Shown: in pieces, positions 1-9,011 of the stretch
How positions within the stretch are numbered: position 1 is the stretch's first letter
Layout: the number at the start of each line of letters is the position of its first letter
From: Renibacterium sp.
Lineage (GTDB): Bacteria > Actinomycetota > Actinomycetes > Actinomycetales > Micrococcaceae
DNA length: 64,000 bases
Direction of reading: 5' to 3'
Assembly: GCA_017419405.1 (NCBI GenBank)
Contig: JAFOLH010000008.1
Span: 1 to 64,000, forward strand
Translations under genes and position numbers: made by a program
The notes under the pieces: model-generated
What the model was told of the DNA's origin: nothing
Database searches by the model: none
What the model saw: only the letters and a program-made list of their open reading frames with translations

Positions 1-436
1 GAGCAGGAGCAGGAGCAGCGTGGCTGGAATCCGTCTCCACGCTGCGGACCGCTCCGGTGGCGGCGTCGATCTTGTAATCGAGGTGCTGCGTCTGCCCCGC
101 TCCGGGCCCGAGGTCGATCTCCCAGTAATTGTCCTTCGCGTCGAGCTTTGCGCTCTCCAGAACCGCGCCGGGGGACTGTGCGAGCGCGGTTTGCACGGCC
201 TGGTCCTGGCTGACTTGGCTGACCGGGCTGCTCCCGGGAGCCGGGGCAGCGGGCTGGGCCGCCGGTTTTTGCGCCGCGGTCGCGACGGCGGCGCTGGCTC
301 GTTGCGGAGCCTCGCCGGTCGACGGAGTCTGCGCGGTCTGCGTTGCGTTCGCGGCCACGGCCATGCCGGCGGTGGTGCCTCCGGCGAGGACGAGGGCTGC
401 GGCCAGGCCGATGGTTGTTTTTTGACGGATCTGCAT
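1..436 (-). CDS. Secreted PepSY-domain protein (3' end outside window)
   Basis: Starts at ATG 436 with a strong AGGAGG at 446-451, nine bases upstream. The product begins MQIRQKTTIGLAAALVLAG, a Sec-type signal peptide ending near an AxA at residues 25-30, followed by an Ala/Pro/Thr-rich linker to about residue 60. The segment from about residue 65 to 135 (DQAVQTAL, DNYWEIDLG, YKIDAATGAV) is one PepSY repeat, a fold thought to inhibit peptidases or sense the cell-surface environment. The open frame runs off the left edge in an Ala-Pro repeat, so the full length is unknown. PepSY proteins often sit beside OmpR-type two-component systems, as here; regulation by the system at 1271-3267 is inference. 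Confidence 0.8.
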   Translation of the reverse strand, partial: MQIRQKTTIGLAAALVLAGGTTAGMAVAANATQTAQTPSTGEAPQRASAAVATAAQKPAAQPAAPAPGSSPVSQVSQDQAVQTALAQSPGAVLESAKLDAKDNYWEIDLGPGAGQTQHLDYKIDAATGAVRSVETDSSHAAPAPA

Positions 437-588
437 TTCGCGATGCCTCCTAGAAACTGAAACTGTTGAGTGGATCTGGTGTTTCCATCCTGCGCGGGCG
501 GCGATTATCGGCGGGTAATCCGATGCCTAGCGGGAGGTTAAATCCAGAGCGAGGGCATCCCGGAGCGCTCCGGGGTTTCCGCAACGGT

Positions 589-1149
589 TCAGGAATCGGA
601 GCCCTGGTCTCGATGCGGGGTCTTCGGTTGGGCGGTTTCCTGCAGCCGCGGCAGATCACCGGTGCACAGCACTTCCACGTTGAGTTTCACCGACTCGGAT
701 TCGAAGGAGAGCTTCGGCGAACCCGGTTTGGCGTCCTCATCGATGCTGAATCCCTGTGCCGCGGTGCTGGAGACGATTTGGGCCACCCCGGCCGAACAGG
801 ACGCCAGAACCGTGCCACCGCTGCTGCGCAGCACTGAGGTCGCCGTCGGCGGGGTCGATGCCGGCAGGGGAGCCGGAGCCGTGGCACTGGTGCTGGGAGC
901 CGGAGCCGGGTCGCTGCGCCGGGCTGCTTCGGAAGCCATTCGGTTGTTCCGATCGGCCAGCGACTGGGCCACCTCGGCAGCATTGAGCGGTCGGAGTCCG
1001 TTCTGGGCGTTCAAGGCCCCGGAGACCAGCACGCCGACCGTGACCGCAGCGACCGTGACCAGCACCCAGGCGGCCGCAGCGAGGCTGTTCCGGAAGGCGC
1101 GTTTGCCGGGCGTGCGGTTCGGGAACCGGGGAAAGCGGAACGGGGCCAT
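589..1149 (-). CDS. Hypothetical membrane-anchored protein
   Basis: 186 residues with a basic N terminus (about 25 residues), one hydrophobic segment at about 25-46 (AAAAWVLVTVAAVTVGVLVSG), a Ser/Ala/Pro-rich stretch at about 80-108 and a C-terminal domain with two Cys residues (SCSAG and VLCTG). The likely topology is cytoplasmic N terminus and extracytoplasmic C terminus. I do not recognise the family. It is divergent from the response regulator at 1271, and the intergenic region holds GCTTAAG direct repeats that could control both. The Shine-Dalgarno-like GGGAGG lies directly against the ATG, which is too close for a normal ribosome site, so the start is less certain than the frame. Confidence 0.6.
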   Translation of the reverse strand: MAPFRFPRFPNRTPGKRAFRNSLAAAAWVLVTVAAVTVGVLVSGALNAQNGLRPLNAAEVAQSLADRNNRMASEAARRSDPAPAPSTSATAPAPLPASTPPTATSVLRSSGGTVLASCSAGVAQIVSSTAAQGFSIDEDAKPGSPKLSFESESVKLNVEVLCTGDLPRLQETAQPKTPHRDQGSDS

Positions 1150-1193
1150 CCTCCCAGAATTCCACCGCCGGTGTTTCCCCGCGCCTAAGCGAA

Positions 1194-1211
1194 GCTTAAG
1201 GTTTGCTTAAG
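1194..1211. promoter_or_regulatory. GCTTAAG direct repeat, candidate response-regulator site
   Basis: GCTTAAG occurs at 1194-1200 and again at 1205-1211, an 11-bp period that places both on the same helix face, as OmpR/PhoB-type dimers require. An inverted half (CCTAAGC) lies just to the left at about 1184. It sits between the divergent gene at 1149 and the response regulator at 1271. Binding by that regulator is inference. Confidence 0.5.
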
Positions 1212-1258
1212 ACTGTCCGGCGACCCGGATACCCGGTGATTCCGCGGTGTCCGCTCAC

Positions 1259-1264
1259 TAGACT
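1259..1264 (+). promoter_or_regulatory. -10 box of leaderless response-regulator mRNA
   Basis: TAGACT ends six bases before ATG 1271 and no Shine-Dalgarno is present, so transcription should start at or next to the A of the start codon. Confidence 0.5.
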
Positions 1265-1270
1265 GGCGAG

Positions 1271-1981
1271 ATGCCGCACGTTCTGGTGATTGAAGACGAT
1301 CATGCGATCCGTACGGCCCTGCTACGGGGGTTGGCCGATCGCGGCTATGCGAGCAGTTCAGCGGCCACCGGGGCCGAGGGCTTGCACCAGAGTCTGACCG
1401 GCCAAGCAGATCTGGTGGTCCTGGATTTGGGTCTGCCTGATCTGGACGGGATCAATCTGCTCAAAATGCTGCGCGCGGTCAGCGACGTCCCGGTGGTGGT
1501 GGTCACCGCGCGCGACGACGACAGCAGCCTGGTTGCCGCCTTGGAGCACGGTGCCGATGATTATGTGACCAAGCCCTACCGGCTCAATCAGCTGGATGCC
1601 CGGATCAAAGCAGTTTTGCGCCGGCGGCAAGGCGAGGAGGACCCGGCCAGCATCCGGGTCGGCGAACTCCAGATCGATCTGAAAGGCCGCGCCGTCCGGT
1701 TGCGCGACGCCGAACTGCAGCTCACGCCGAAGGAATTCGACCTGCTCGCCTATCTGGCCGCCCGTGCCGGAGTCGTGGTTTCCAAGCGCGAGTTGATCGC
1801 TGAAGTCTGGCAGCTGGCCTATGCCGGGGGCGACAAGACGGTTGACGTGCACTTGTCCTGGTTGCGCCGGAAGCTGGGCGAGGACGCGCACAACGCACGG
1901 TATCTGCACACGGTCCGCGGAGCGGGTGTGAAACTGGTCGACCCGGAGAACGCCTCGCCGCGCACCGGCGGGGCACCGTGA
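1271..1981 (+). CDS. OmpR/PhoB-family response regulator
   Basis: 236 residues. Receiver domain at about 1-115 with acidic pocket D9/D10, phospho-acceptor D52 (VVLDLGLPD), T79 and K101 (VTKPY). A winged-helix DNA-binding domain fills about 128-225 (LTPKEFDLLAYL, VDVHLSWLRRKLGED, VRGAGVKL). It should activate or repress transcription when phosphorylated by the kinase encoded immediately downstream, whose GTG overlaps this stop by four bases. The start is likely leaderless: TAGACT lies six bases upstream. The divergent membrane protein and the PepSY gene to the left are plausible targets, but this is only suggested by position. The stimulus cannot be read from the sequence. Confidence 0.92.
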   Translation: MPHVLVIEDDHAIRTALLRGLADRGYASSSAATGAEGLHQSLTGQADLVVLDLGLPDLDGINLLKMLRAVSDVPVVVVTARDDDSSLVAALEHGADDYVTKPYRLNQLDARIKAVLRRRQGEEDPASIRVGELQIDLKGRAVRLRDAELQLTPKEFDLLAYLAARAGVVVSKRELIAEVWQLAYAGGDKTVDVHLSWLRRKLGEDAHNARYLHTVRGAGVKLVDPENASPRTGGAP

Positions 1982-3267
1982 AGGGCCGGATTCTCACGCT
2001 GACCGCAGCTGCCATGTCGATTGTGCTGCTCGCCTTTTCGGTGCCCTTGGCCATCTCGATCTGGAACGGCGCAGCCAGCCGCGCGCTCGCCGAGGCGAAC
2101 GCGCAGATCCAATATCTCGGCGAACTGATGGTCACGGTCGATGCGGCTGCTTTGGACTTGGCAGTCAAGGGAATCAACTCCGGCGGCCAACAAGTCACCG
2201 TCTACCTGAGCGACGGCAGTCGGCTGGGAAACCCGGCGGAAGCCAGCAAAGCCGTGGAACTGGCCAAAACCGGGCGCAGCCTGACCGCCGAAACCAAGGG
2301 TGGCGCGGAAGTGCTTTACGCGGTCACCGACCGCAGCAACGGGATCAGTGTGATCCGCAGCTTCGTCCCGGACCAGGTGCTCCGGGCGGGTGTGGTCCAG
2401 TCCTGGCTCTGGCTCGCGGTCTTGGCGCTGGTGCTCTTCCTGGGCGGGCTGCTGCTTGCCGCGAAATTGGCCGGGACCCTGCTGCGGCCGATCGAGGACT
2501 TGGTCCGGGTGTCGCAACGGGTCGCCGCCGGCGATCTGGATGCCCGGGTGGAAGTCTCCGGGCCCGAAGAGATCCGCTCCCTGGGCCAGGCGCACAACGA
2601 ATTGACCCGCCGGATCCGGGTGCTGCTCCAGGAAGAGCGGGAGCGGAGCGCTGATCTTTCGCACCGCTTGCGCACCCCGTTGACCTCGCTCCAATTGGAG
2701 ATCGACTCGGTCAAGGATGCCGAACTGGCCGAGCGGCTGAACGAACGGGCCCTGGCCCTGGAAGACGCGGTGAGCCACAGCATCGCGCAGGCCCGGCTCA
2801 GCGGCAGCGGATCGGAAGCCGGGACTGAATCGTCCGCAGCGGAGATCATCGCCGAACGCCTCCGATTCTGGTCGCCGTTGGCCGCGGACACCGGGCGGAC
2901 CGTGTCCACGGGCGAACTGCCGGCGATTTCGGTGCCGGTCGGACCGGAAGAATTCGCCGCCTGCATCGACGCCGCGTTCCAGAACTTCTTCATGCACACG
3001 CCCAGTGGCTCGAGCCTGGAGATTTCCATGGTCGCCGGCGCTGCCGAAGACCTGTTGTTGATCCGGGACGACGGCCCGGGGCTGCCGGGTTCCGGGGGCC
3101 GCGAAGTGCTCCGCCGCGGCGTGAGCGGTTCCGGCAGCACCGGGCTGGGCCTGGACATCATCGCCCGGACTGCGGAGCGAACCGGCGGCCGGTTGGAGCT
3201 TGCCGATTCGCCGTCCGGCGGGGCCGAGCTGCGGATCATTTTCGGCCGGTCTTCCAGTGGCCTTTGA
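1978..3267 (+). CDS. Sensor histidine kinase
   Basis: 429 residues from GTG 1978, overlapping the response-regulator stop in GTGA. A first membrane helix at about 8-28, an extracellular sensor of about 110 residues, and a second helix at about 142-162 are followed by HAMP (163-215). The dimerisation/phosphotransfer segment reads [16 protein letters not shown] with phospho-His H229. The ATPase domain follows to the C terminus, with DDGPGLPG and the G2 box GSTGLGLDI. The catalytic layout is intact, so autophosphorylation and transfer to D52 of the partner are expected. The sensor domain has no recognisable fold by eye. Co-translation with the regulator is implied by the overlap. Confidence 0.9.
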   Translation: MKGRILTLTAAAMSIVLLAFSVPLAISIWNGAASRALAEANAQIQYLGELMVTVDAAALDLAVKGINSGGQQVTVYLSDGSRLGNPAEASKAVELAKTGRSLTAETKGGAEVLYAVTDRSNGISVIRSFVPDQVLRAGVVQSWLWLAVLALVLFLGGLLLAAKLAGTLLRPIEDLVRVSQRVAAGDLDARVEVSGPEEIRSLGQAHNELTRRIRVLLQEERERSADLSHRLRTPLTSLQLEIDSVKDAELAERLNERALALEDAVSHSIAQARLSGSGSEAGTESSAAEIIAERLRFWSPLAADTGRTVSTGELPAISVPVGPEEFAACIDAAFQNFFMHTPSGSSLEISMVAGAAEDLLLIRDDGPGLPGSGGREVLRRGVSGSGSTGLGLDIIARTAERTGGRLELADSPSGGAELRIIFGRSSSGL

Positions 3268-3307
3268 GTCAACTTTTGATTCCTTATGGACAACAAGAGG
3301 CTGTAGC

Positions 3308-4330
3308 ATGGGTCACATGAAAGAGTTGCGCATCGAGGCCAATGGAAACCTCGGACCGATCGATTCCTCCCGTATTCCGCGCTACGCCGGGGCAGCCACC
3401 TTCGCCCGGCTGCCCAGGCTGGACCAAGTGGCCCGGGCCGACGTCGCGGTGGTCGGGGTCCCGTTCGACACCGGGGTGTCCTACCGGCCGGGCGCCAGGT
3501 TCGGCGCCAACCATGTTCGCGAATCATCGCGCTTGCTCCGGCCGTACAACCCGGCGCAGGACCTCTCGCCGTTCGAGCTGGCCCAAGTCGCCGATGCCGG
3601 CGACATGGCAGTCAATCCGTTCAACATCAATGAGGCGATCGAAGAGATCCAGCAGAACGCGCTGGATCTGACCGCGCCGGACGCCGACGGCCGCAGCGCC
3701 AAGCTGCTCACCCTCGGCGGTGACCACACGATTGCGCTGCCCCTGTTGCGTGCCGCTTCCGAGCGGGCCGGCGCTCCAGTCGCACTGTTGCACTTCGATG
3801 CGCATCTGGACACCTGGGACACCTATTTCGGTGCCGAATACACCCACGGGACGCCGTTCCGCCGCGCCGTGGAAGAGGGCATTCTGGATACCGAGGCGAT
3901 CAGCCACGTGGGTACCAGGGGCCCGTTGTACGGCAAAAAGGACCTCGAAGACGACCAGCGTTTCGGCTTCGGCATCGTCACTTCCTCCGACGTCTTCCGG
4001 CAGGGCGTGGACGAGGTGGTGCACAAACTGCGGGACCGGATCGGCGACCGCCCCTTGTACGTCTCGATCGACATCGATGTGCTGGACCCGGCGCACGCGC
4101 CCGGCACCGGGACTCCGGAAGCGGGCGGCATCACGAGCCGCGAGTTGCTCGAAATCCTGCGCGGCCTGCGCGGGATGAACCTGATCGGCGCCGACGTCGT
4201 CGAAGTCGCCCCGGCCTACGATCATGCCGAAATAACCGGTGTCGCGGCCTCGCATGTGGCCTATGACCTGGTGAGCCTGCTCGCCGACGGCGTGAGCCGG
4301 GACAACGCACGGATGGAGGGCAAGCGATGA
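3308..4330 (+). CDS. Agmatinase/guanidinobutyrase-type ureohydrolase
   Basis: 340 residues from ATG 3308, chosen because AAGAGG lies eight bases upstream; ATG 3317 is the alternative. It has the binuclear Mn2+ ligands of the arginase/agmatinase family: [15 protein letters not shown] and [14 protein letters not shown], with the substrate-side GTGTPE. The family hydrolyses a guanidino group to urea plus an amine. The four-base overlap with a ThDP enzyme resembling 2-ketoarginine decarboxylase argues for 4-guanidinobutyrate as substrate (giving GABA) rather than agmatine; the database name is usually agmatinase (SpeB). No arginine decarboxylase is nearby. Family is certain, substrate is inference. 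Confidence 0.85.
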   Translation: MGHMKELRIEANGNLGPIDSSRIPRYAGAATFARLPRLDQVARADVAVVGVPFDTGVSYRPGARFGANHVRESSRLLRPYNPAQDLSPFELAQVADAGDMAVNPFNINEAIEEIQQNALDLTAPDADGRSAKLLTLGGDHTIALPLLRAASERAGAPVALLHFDAHLDTWDTYFGAEYTHGTPFRRAVEEGILDTEAISHVGTRGPLYGKKDLEDDQRFGFGIVTSSDVFRQGVDEVVHKLRDRIGDRPLYVSIDIDVLDPAHAPGTGTPEAGGITSRELLEILRGLRGMNLIGADVVEVAPAYDHAEITGVAASHVAYDLVSLLADGVSRDNARMEGKR

Positions 4331-5994
4331 GCGATGCACGGGCGGAAAACGTAACGCGCGACGTGCGCAACGGCGGTGATCTGGTCGTGGAAACGCTGCA
4401 TGCGCTGGGTGCCAAAACGGTATTCGGCATTCCGGGCCAGCATGCGCTGGGACTCTTCGACGCGTTGAGCCGGTCCGAACTCGAGTTCGTCTCCTCCCGG
4501 GTGGAGAACAACTCCGCCTTCGCGGCGGACGGTTATGCCCGCGCGACCAACGAGGTCGGGGTGCTCTTCCTTTCCACCGGCCCCGGCGCGTTGACCTCGC
4601 TGGCCGGCCTGCAGGAGGCCTATGCCACCGGGGTGCCGATGGTGGTGGTCGCCTCGCAGATCCCCCTGGACGGACTGGGCGCCCGGCGCAAGGGCATGTT
4701 GCACCAGCTCGATGACCAAAAGGCCTCGGCCGCCAATGTGACCAAAAGCCAGCGGCTGATCCAGCATGCTTCCGGCATCCCCAGCGCGATCCAAGATGCC
4801 TGGACCGAGGCGGTTTCTTCGCCGCAGGGGCCGGTGTGGATCGAAATCCCGCAAAACGTGCTGCTCGATCCGGTGGTGGTGCCCCAGGTGGAGGACGCCT
4901 TGGCCGAACCCTTCGACAATCCGCCGCGGGTGGAGCTGGTGCGTGAGGCAGTCAAGTGGCTCACCGCCTCGGAGCGCCCGGTGATCGTGGCCGGCGGTGG
5001 GACCCGTCGCGGCCATGCCGAATCCTGGCTGCTCTCGATCGCGGAGAAGCTCGGCGCCCCCGTGGTGGCTTCGCCCGGCGGGAATGGCGCGTTCCCCTGG
5101 ACGCACCCGCTGTCCCTGCAGTCCTGGGTCGAAGACCGGTATGTCACGGAAGTTCTCGAGGACGCCGATGTGCTGTTCGTGGTGGGTTCATCCTTGGGCG
5201 AGGTGACCAGCAACTACTTCACCCTGGACCCGCGCGGCCGGATCATCCAGATCGACGCCGAACCGCGGGTGCTCGAATCGAACCGGCCGGCTTTGGGCAT
5301 CCGGGCCGACGCCGGTCAGGCACTCCAAGCGATCGATGCCGCGCTGACCGCGGAGGTGCTCTCCGGGCATCGGGCCGACTGGCGCGGGCAATCGCCGGAA
5401 GACCTGGTGGCTGCGGTCTTGGCCAAGGTCGCCGCACGGTTGGACGGGCAGGACCTGGCCAAGGAGCGGCAGTTCATGGCCGACATCCGGGCGGCGGTCC
5501 CGGACCGGATGCAGACGTTCTGGGACATGACGATCGCGGCCTACTGGGGCTGGAGTTGTTGGGACGCCCGTAGCGGGCAGTTCCATTCCGCGCAGGGCGC
5601 CGGCGGCCTGGGGTACGGTTTTCCGGCCGCGATCGGCGGAGCGGTGGGCTTGAAGCAACGCGTCCTGGCGGTTTCCGGCGACGGTTCCTCGATGTATTCG
5701 ATCGCCGAGTTGGCCACCGCGAAGCAGCACAACGTGCCGGTCACCTGGTTGATCGTCGACGACGGCGGCTACGGCATCCTGCGCGAGTACATGGAGGGTG
5801 CCTTCGGCAAGGCGACGCACACCGAGCTGGCCCGGCCGGACTTCGTGGCGCTCGCCGAAGCCTTCGGCGTGCCGGCGCAACGGGTCGCCCCGGAGGACGT
5901 CAAGACCGCGCTCGAGGCGGGCTTCGCGGCGGACGGTCCGAACGTCGTGGTGGTGGAGACGCTGCTGAAGATGTTCGCCCCGACGCACCTTTAG
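4327..5994 (+). CDS. ThDP-dependent enzyme, probable 5-guanidino-2-oxopentanoate decarboxylase
   Basis: 555 residues, starting in the ATGA overlap with the ureohydrolase. Three-domain acetolactate synthase/pyruvate decarboxylase architecture: PYR domain with the ThDP-activating E60 ([16 protein letters not shown]), central domain at about 190-330, and PP domain with the GDG-type ThDP/Mg2+ motif ([19 protein letters not shown]). Length matches AruI (2-ketoarginine decarboxylase) of the arginine transaminase pathway in Pseudomonas, which works just upstream of guanidinobutyrase. Other readings are an acetolactate synthase-like or benzoylformate decarboxylase-like enzyme. The missing steps, arginine transaminase and guanidinobutyraldehyde dehydrogenase, are not in the window. 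Confidence 0.8.
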   Translation: MSDARAENVTRDVRNGGDLVVETLHALGAKTVFGIPGQHALGLFDALSRSELEFVSSRVENNSAFAADGYARATNEVGVLFLSTGPGALTSLAGLQEAYATGVPMVVVASQIPLDGLGARRKGMLHQLDDQKASAANVTKSQRLIQHASGIPSAIQDAWTEAVSSPQGPVWIEIPQNVLLDPVVVPQVEDALAEPFDNPPRVELVREAVKWLTASERPVIVAGGGTRRGHAESWLLSIAEKLGAPVVASPGGNGAFPWTHPLSLQSWVEDRYVTEVLEDADVLFVVGSSLGEVTSNYFTLDPRGRIIQIDAEPRVLESNRPALGIRADAGQALQAIDAALTAEVLSGHRADWRGQSPEDLVAAVLAKVAARLDGQDLAKERQFMADIRAAVPDRMQTFWDMTIAAYWGWSCWDARSGQFHSAQGAGGLGYGFPAAIGGAVGLKQRVLAVSGDGSSMYSIAELATAKQHNVPVTWLIVDDGGYGILREYMEGAFGKATHTELARPDFVALAEAFGVPAQRVAPEDVKTALEAGFAADGPNVVVVETLLKMFAPTHL

Positions 5995-6010
5995 GCCGGC
6001 CAAGCCGGCC
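5994..6010. terminator. GC hairpin after the ThDP enzyme gene
   Basis: Perfect 7-bp stem GGCCGGC-caa-GCCGGCC starting at the stop codon. There is no following T tract, so it is a weak or Rho-assisted terminator candidate. Confidence 0.4.
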
Positions 6011-6104
6011 GGAATGAGTTCCGGACGAAACCTCAATGATTGATTTTGATCTTTATGGATATGATTCCTTCAGATAACGTCGAATCGTTGAGAGGAAACC
6101 CGGC

Positions 6105-8033
6105 ATGGGCCTCAGCAGTGCCTTGACCATCCGGACCGAGTCTGTTTCGAGCGCGCAACTCGGTCCGGAGAACCCGCTGGCCAATATCGGCAAGCCCCTG
6201 GAGGCCCCGTACCAGATCAGCGGGGATGTGCCAGCCGAGATCATCGCCAACTCGACTTACGGGCATCCGGCGACACTGCACCCGTACCGGCTGCAGGACC
6301 GGTTCTCCAGAATTCAGGAAACCGTCGAGATGCCGGTGGTGATCCTGGAGAACGCGCAATTGCGCGCGAAGTTCCTGCCGGCCCTGGGCGGCCGGCTCTG
6401 GGAGCTGTTCGACAAGAACACCGGCAAGCACCTGCTGCACACCCCGGGGCAGATCCAATTCGGCAATCTGGCGCTGCGCAATGCCTGGTTCGCGGGCGGC
6501 ATCGAGTGGAACATCGGAACCCGTGGGCACTCGCCCAGTACCTGCGCCCCGTTGCACAGTGCCGTGGTCGATCTGCCGGACGGCGGGCAGGCATTGCGGA
6601 TGTGGGAATTCGAACGGCTCCGCAACGTGGTCTTCCAGATCGATGCCTGGCTGCCGGCGGATTCACCGGTGCTCAAGGTCGCGATCCGGATCAGCAATCC
6701 GAATGAGCACGAGGTGCCGATCTACTGGTGGTCCAACGCCGCAGTACCGCAAACCGAACACACCCGGGTGATCGCACCGGCGTCGAGCGCCTTCGCCAGC
6801 GATTACGAGAACGGGATCAAGCGGAGGACCCCGCAGGAGCTGGACGGCGTCGATTGCACCTGGCCGGAACGGAACCGGCATGCGGCCGACTACTTCTTCG
6901 ACCTGGCGCCGCAGGAACGCCGCTGGATCGCGGCCGCCGATGCCGACGGCGATGGGCTGGCGATGCTCTCCACCGAGCGGTTGCGCGGCCGCAAGCTCTT
7001 CGTCTGGGGCGAGGGCGACGGTGGCCGGCGCTGGCAGGAATGGCTCAGCCCGGACGGCGGGAAATACGCCGAGATCCAGGCCGGCCTGGCGCAGACCCAA
7101 TTCGAGAACCTGCCGCTCGCCGCGGGGGAATCCTGGGCGTGGCTCGAATGCTACGGCAATGCCCGGCTGACGCCCGGGCTCGCCCGGGCGTCCTGGCCGC
7201 AGGCCGTCGAGCATGCCGGGCAGCGGGTCGAGCAATTGCTCCCCGCAGCCCGGCTGGAAAGTGATTTCACGGCATGGTCGCAGTGGGCCGACGCCGAGCC
7301 GCGGGCGGCATTCCACTCCGGTTCCGGCTGGGGGGCCTTGGAGTCGCGCCGCCGGACGGCGCAGGGCCAGGCGCCTTGGGCGTATCCGGGCACGCCGTTC
7401 GGTGCCGAAACGCTGGGACTGCCGCAAAAGCCCTGGCTGGAGCTCCTGGCCACCGGGAACTTCGCCGGTGCCGATGATTTCGTCGCGGGTTCCGATTGGT
7501 CGCGGGCACTGGGCCTGGCCGCTGGGAGCCAGGCCCAGATCGCGTTCCACCTGGGCACGCTCGCGCAGGCCGAGGGCCGGCTCGCCGAGGCGGCCGCGGG
7601 GTACCGCCGTTGCCTCGAAGCGGCTCCGGACGATGCCGGGCTGCAAGCCGCTGCGCTGCGCGGCTTGGCCCTGGCCGAAAACGACCCGCAACGCTACCTG
7701 CAGGCCTGTGCGCTGGCTCCGGGGAATCGTGCCCTGGTGGTCGAGGCAGCCTCGGCATTGCTGGCCGACGGTCTGGCCGAGTCGGCCAGCCAGGTCCTGG
7801 CGGGGTTCTCCGCGGTGGCCGGGGCCGAGGCGGCGGCCGACGGCCGGGTCGAGTTCTTGCGGATCCAAGCCTTGGCGGCGCTGGGCCGTACTGCCGAAGC
7901 CGCCGCCGCGCTGCAAGCCGGAATCACGGTCGCCGACTTGCGTGAAGGGGAGAACTCGCTGGCCGGGCTGTGGCAGCGGCTTTTCCCGGGGACGGACATT
8001 CCGCAGGCCTACCAATTCGGCATGGCCGACTGA
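6105..8033 (+). CDS. DUF5107-domain protein with TPR-like C terminus
   Basis: 642 residues from ATG 6105 with GAGAGGAAA upstream. The N-terminal two thirds matches the DUF5107 beta-sandwich (galactose-mutarotase-like), with LPALGGRLWELFDKNTGK, FAGGIEWNIGTRGHSP and PIYWWSNAAVPQT. The C-terminal third is Ala-rich helical repeats (QAEGRLAEAAAGYRRCLEAAPDDAGLQAAALRGLA region) like tetratricopeptides. Members are thought to handle carbohydrates and often neighbour sugar catabolism genes; none adjoins this one. No signal peptide is visible, so it is cytoplasmic. Many relatives I know of are considerably longer, so this may be a short form. The A/T-rich stretch at about 6031-6070 probably holds its promoter (TATGAT at 6060-6065). 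Confidence 0.75.
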   Translation: MGLSSALTIRTESVSSAQLGPENPLANIGKPLEAPYQISGDVPAEIIANSTYGHPATLHPYRLQDRFSRIQETVEMPVVILENAQLRAKFLPALGGRLWELFDKNTGKHLLHTPGQIQFGNLALRNAWFAGGIEWNIGTRGHSPSTCAPLHSAVVDLPDGGQALRMWEFERLRNVVFQIDAWLPADSPVLKVAIRISNPNEHEVPIYWWSNAAVPQTEHTRVIAPASSAFASDYENGIKRRTPQELDGVDCTWPERNRHAADYFFDLAPQERRWIAAADADGDGLAMLSTERLRGRKLFVWGEGDGGRRWQEWLSPDGGKYAEIQAGLAQTQFENLPLAAGESWAWLECYGNARLTPGLARASWPQAVEHAGQRVEQLLPAARLESDFTAWSQWADAEPRAAFHSGSGWGALESRRRTAQGQAPWAYPGTPFGAETLGLPQKPWLELLATGNFAGADDFVAGSDWSRALGLAAGSQAQIAFHLGTLAQAEGRLAEAAAGYRRCLEAAPDDAGLQAAALRGLALAENDPQRYLQACALAPGNRALVVEAASALLADGLAESASQVLAGFSAVAGAEAAADGRVEFLRIQALAALGRTAEAAAALQAGITVADLREGENSLAGLWQRLFPGTDIPQAYQFGMAD

Positions 8034-8136
8034 GCCGGTCCGGACTCCCGGCGCTGGTCGACCGGTGTGGGGAATAACCTGCCGAGGCGGTGCGTTGCAG
8101 CGATCATAGATGCAAACGCATAGAAAGTAGGTCGGC

Positions 8137-8763
8137 ATGGAACGCGTCATCATGGTCATTTCGGCGGGACTGGGCGTGCCTTCTTCCAGCCGGATGCTGG
8201 CTGACCGGCTTGCTGCTGCGACCGCGAAACAGATTCCCGGGGGAGCCGATCCCGTCCGTTTCGAAACTGTCGAGCTGCGCGACTTCGCGGTGGACATCGC
8301 GAACAACTTCGTCACCGGGTATGCCGCACCCGGTTTGCAGAAACTCATCGACCGCGTCCAACGGGCGGCCGGCCTGATCGTGGTGACCCCGGTCTTCTCC
8401 GGGTCGTTCAGCGGTCTGTTCAAATCGTTCTTCGACCTGATCGATCCGAAGTCCCTGGACGGCATCCCGGTGCTGCTGGCGGCCTCGGGCGGCTCGGCCC
8501 GGCATTCGCTGGTGATCGATTTCGCGATGCGGCCGCTGTTCAGCTACCTGCGGACCCGGATCATGCCGACCGGCGTCTATGCCTCGCCGGAGGATTGGGG
8601 CGTCGAGGATCCCACGCAAACCCCGCTTTCCTCGCGGATCAGCCAAGCCGCCGGGGAATTGGCCGCTGCGCTGGAGGGGAACAGCGTCCGACGGGATGCC
8701 GCGGCTCGCTTGGAATCGCTGCCGTTCGAGCAGCTTTTGGCCAACATCACGCCGCGGGGCTGA
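8137..8763 (+). CDS. NADPH-dependent FMN reductase, CE1759 type
   Basis: 208 residues. A flavodoxin-like fold is shown by the N-terminal strand-loop MVISAGLGVPSSSRMLAD, the FMN-loop TPVFSGSFSGLFKSFFD and the later strand PVLLAASGGSARH. It should reduce FMN with NAD(P)H and pass FMNH2 to a partner oxygenase. In many actinobacteria this family (named after Corynebacterium CE1759) is paired with a luciferase-like monooxygenase; no such partner is next to it here. The translated start is ATG 8137 with GAAAGTAGG upstream. A hairpin follows the stop. Confidence 0.82.
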   Translation: MERVIMVISAGLGVPSSSRMLADRLAAATAKQIPGGADPVRFETVELRDFAVDIANNFVTGYAAPGLQKLIDRVQRAAGLIVVTPVFSGSFSGLFKSFFDLIDPKSLDGIPVLLAASGGSARHSLVIDFAMRPLFSYLRTRIMPTGVYASPEDWGVEDPTQTPLSSRISQAAGELAAALEGNSVRRDAAARLESLPFEQLLANITPRG

Positions 8764-8777
8764 ACGCCCGGAAGGGT

Positions 8778-8801
8778 GCCGGAAAAATTTTTCCCTCCGG
8801 C
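8778..8801. terminator. Hairpin after FMN reductase
   Basis: GCCGGA (8778-8783) pairs with TCCGGC (8796-8801); the interior contains the perfect palindrome GGAAAAATTTTTCC at 8781-8794. Likely terminator for the gene ending at 8763. Confidence 0.4.
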
Positions 8802-8891
8802 TGCGTGACGATTGGGCTCCGGGATACGACTTAGCTGTGAACGGGTCGAACGGCCCAGGTTCAAAGGCTTCAGGCCAGAGAAAGGAGTGTC

Positions 8892-9011
8892 ATGCGGAAC
8901 CTGATTATTTTCATCGGCGGGGCAGCACTCGCGGCATACATCTTCGGGCGGCGCACTGGGCGCATCGTGACGAAGACCACATCAACAGACCAAGGTAGCG
9001 TGAGCAAATAA
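8892..9011 (+). CDS. 39-residue single-pass membrane protein
   Basis: ATG 8892 follows AAAGGAG at 8880-8886. The product starts MRNLIIFIGGAALAAYIFGR, one membrane helix, then a short polar tail rich in Thr and basic residues. Its TAA (9009-9011) shares its last base with the ATG of the GlsB-like gene (TAATG), so the two are translationally coupled. I do not recognise a family; it resembles the small companion proteins seen with stress membrane proteins. Function unknown. Confidence 0.65.
   Translation: MRNLIIFIGGAALAAYIFGRRTGRIVTKTTSTDQGSVSK

Noticed and set aside
1-18. GAGCAG triplet repeat at the left edge
   Set aside because: On the minus strand it encodes an Ala-Pro tail of the PepSY protein; it is low-complexity coding sequence.
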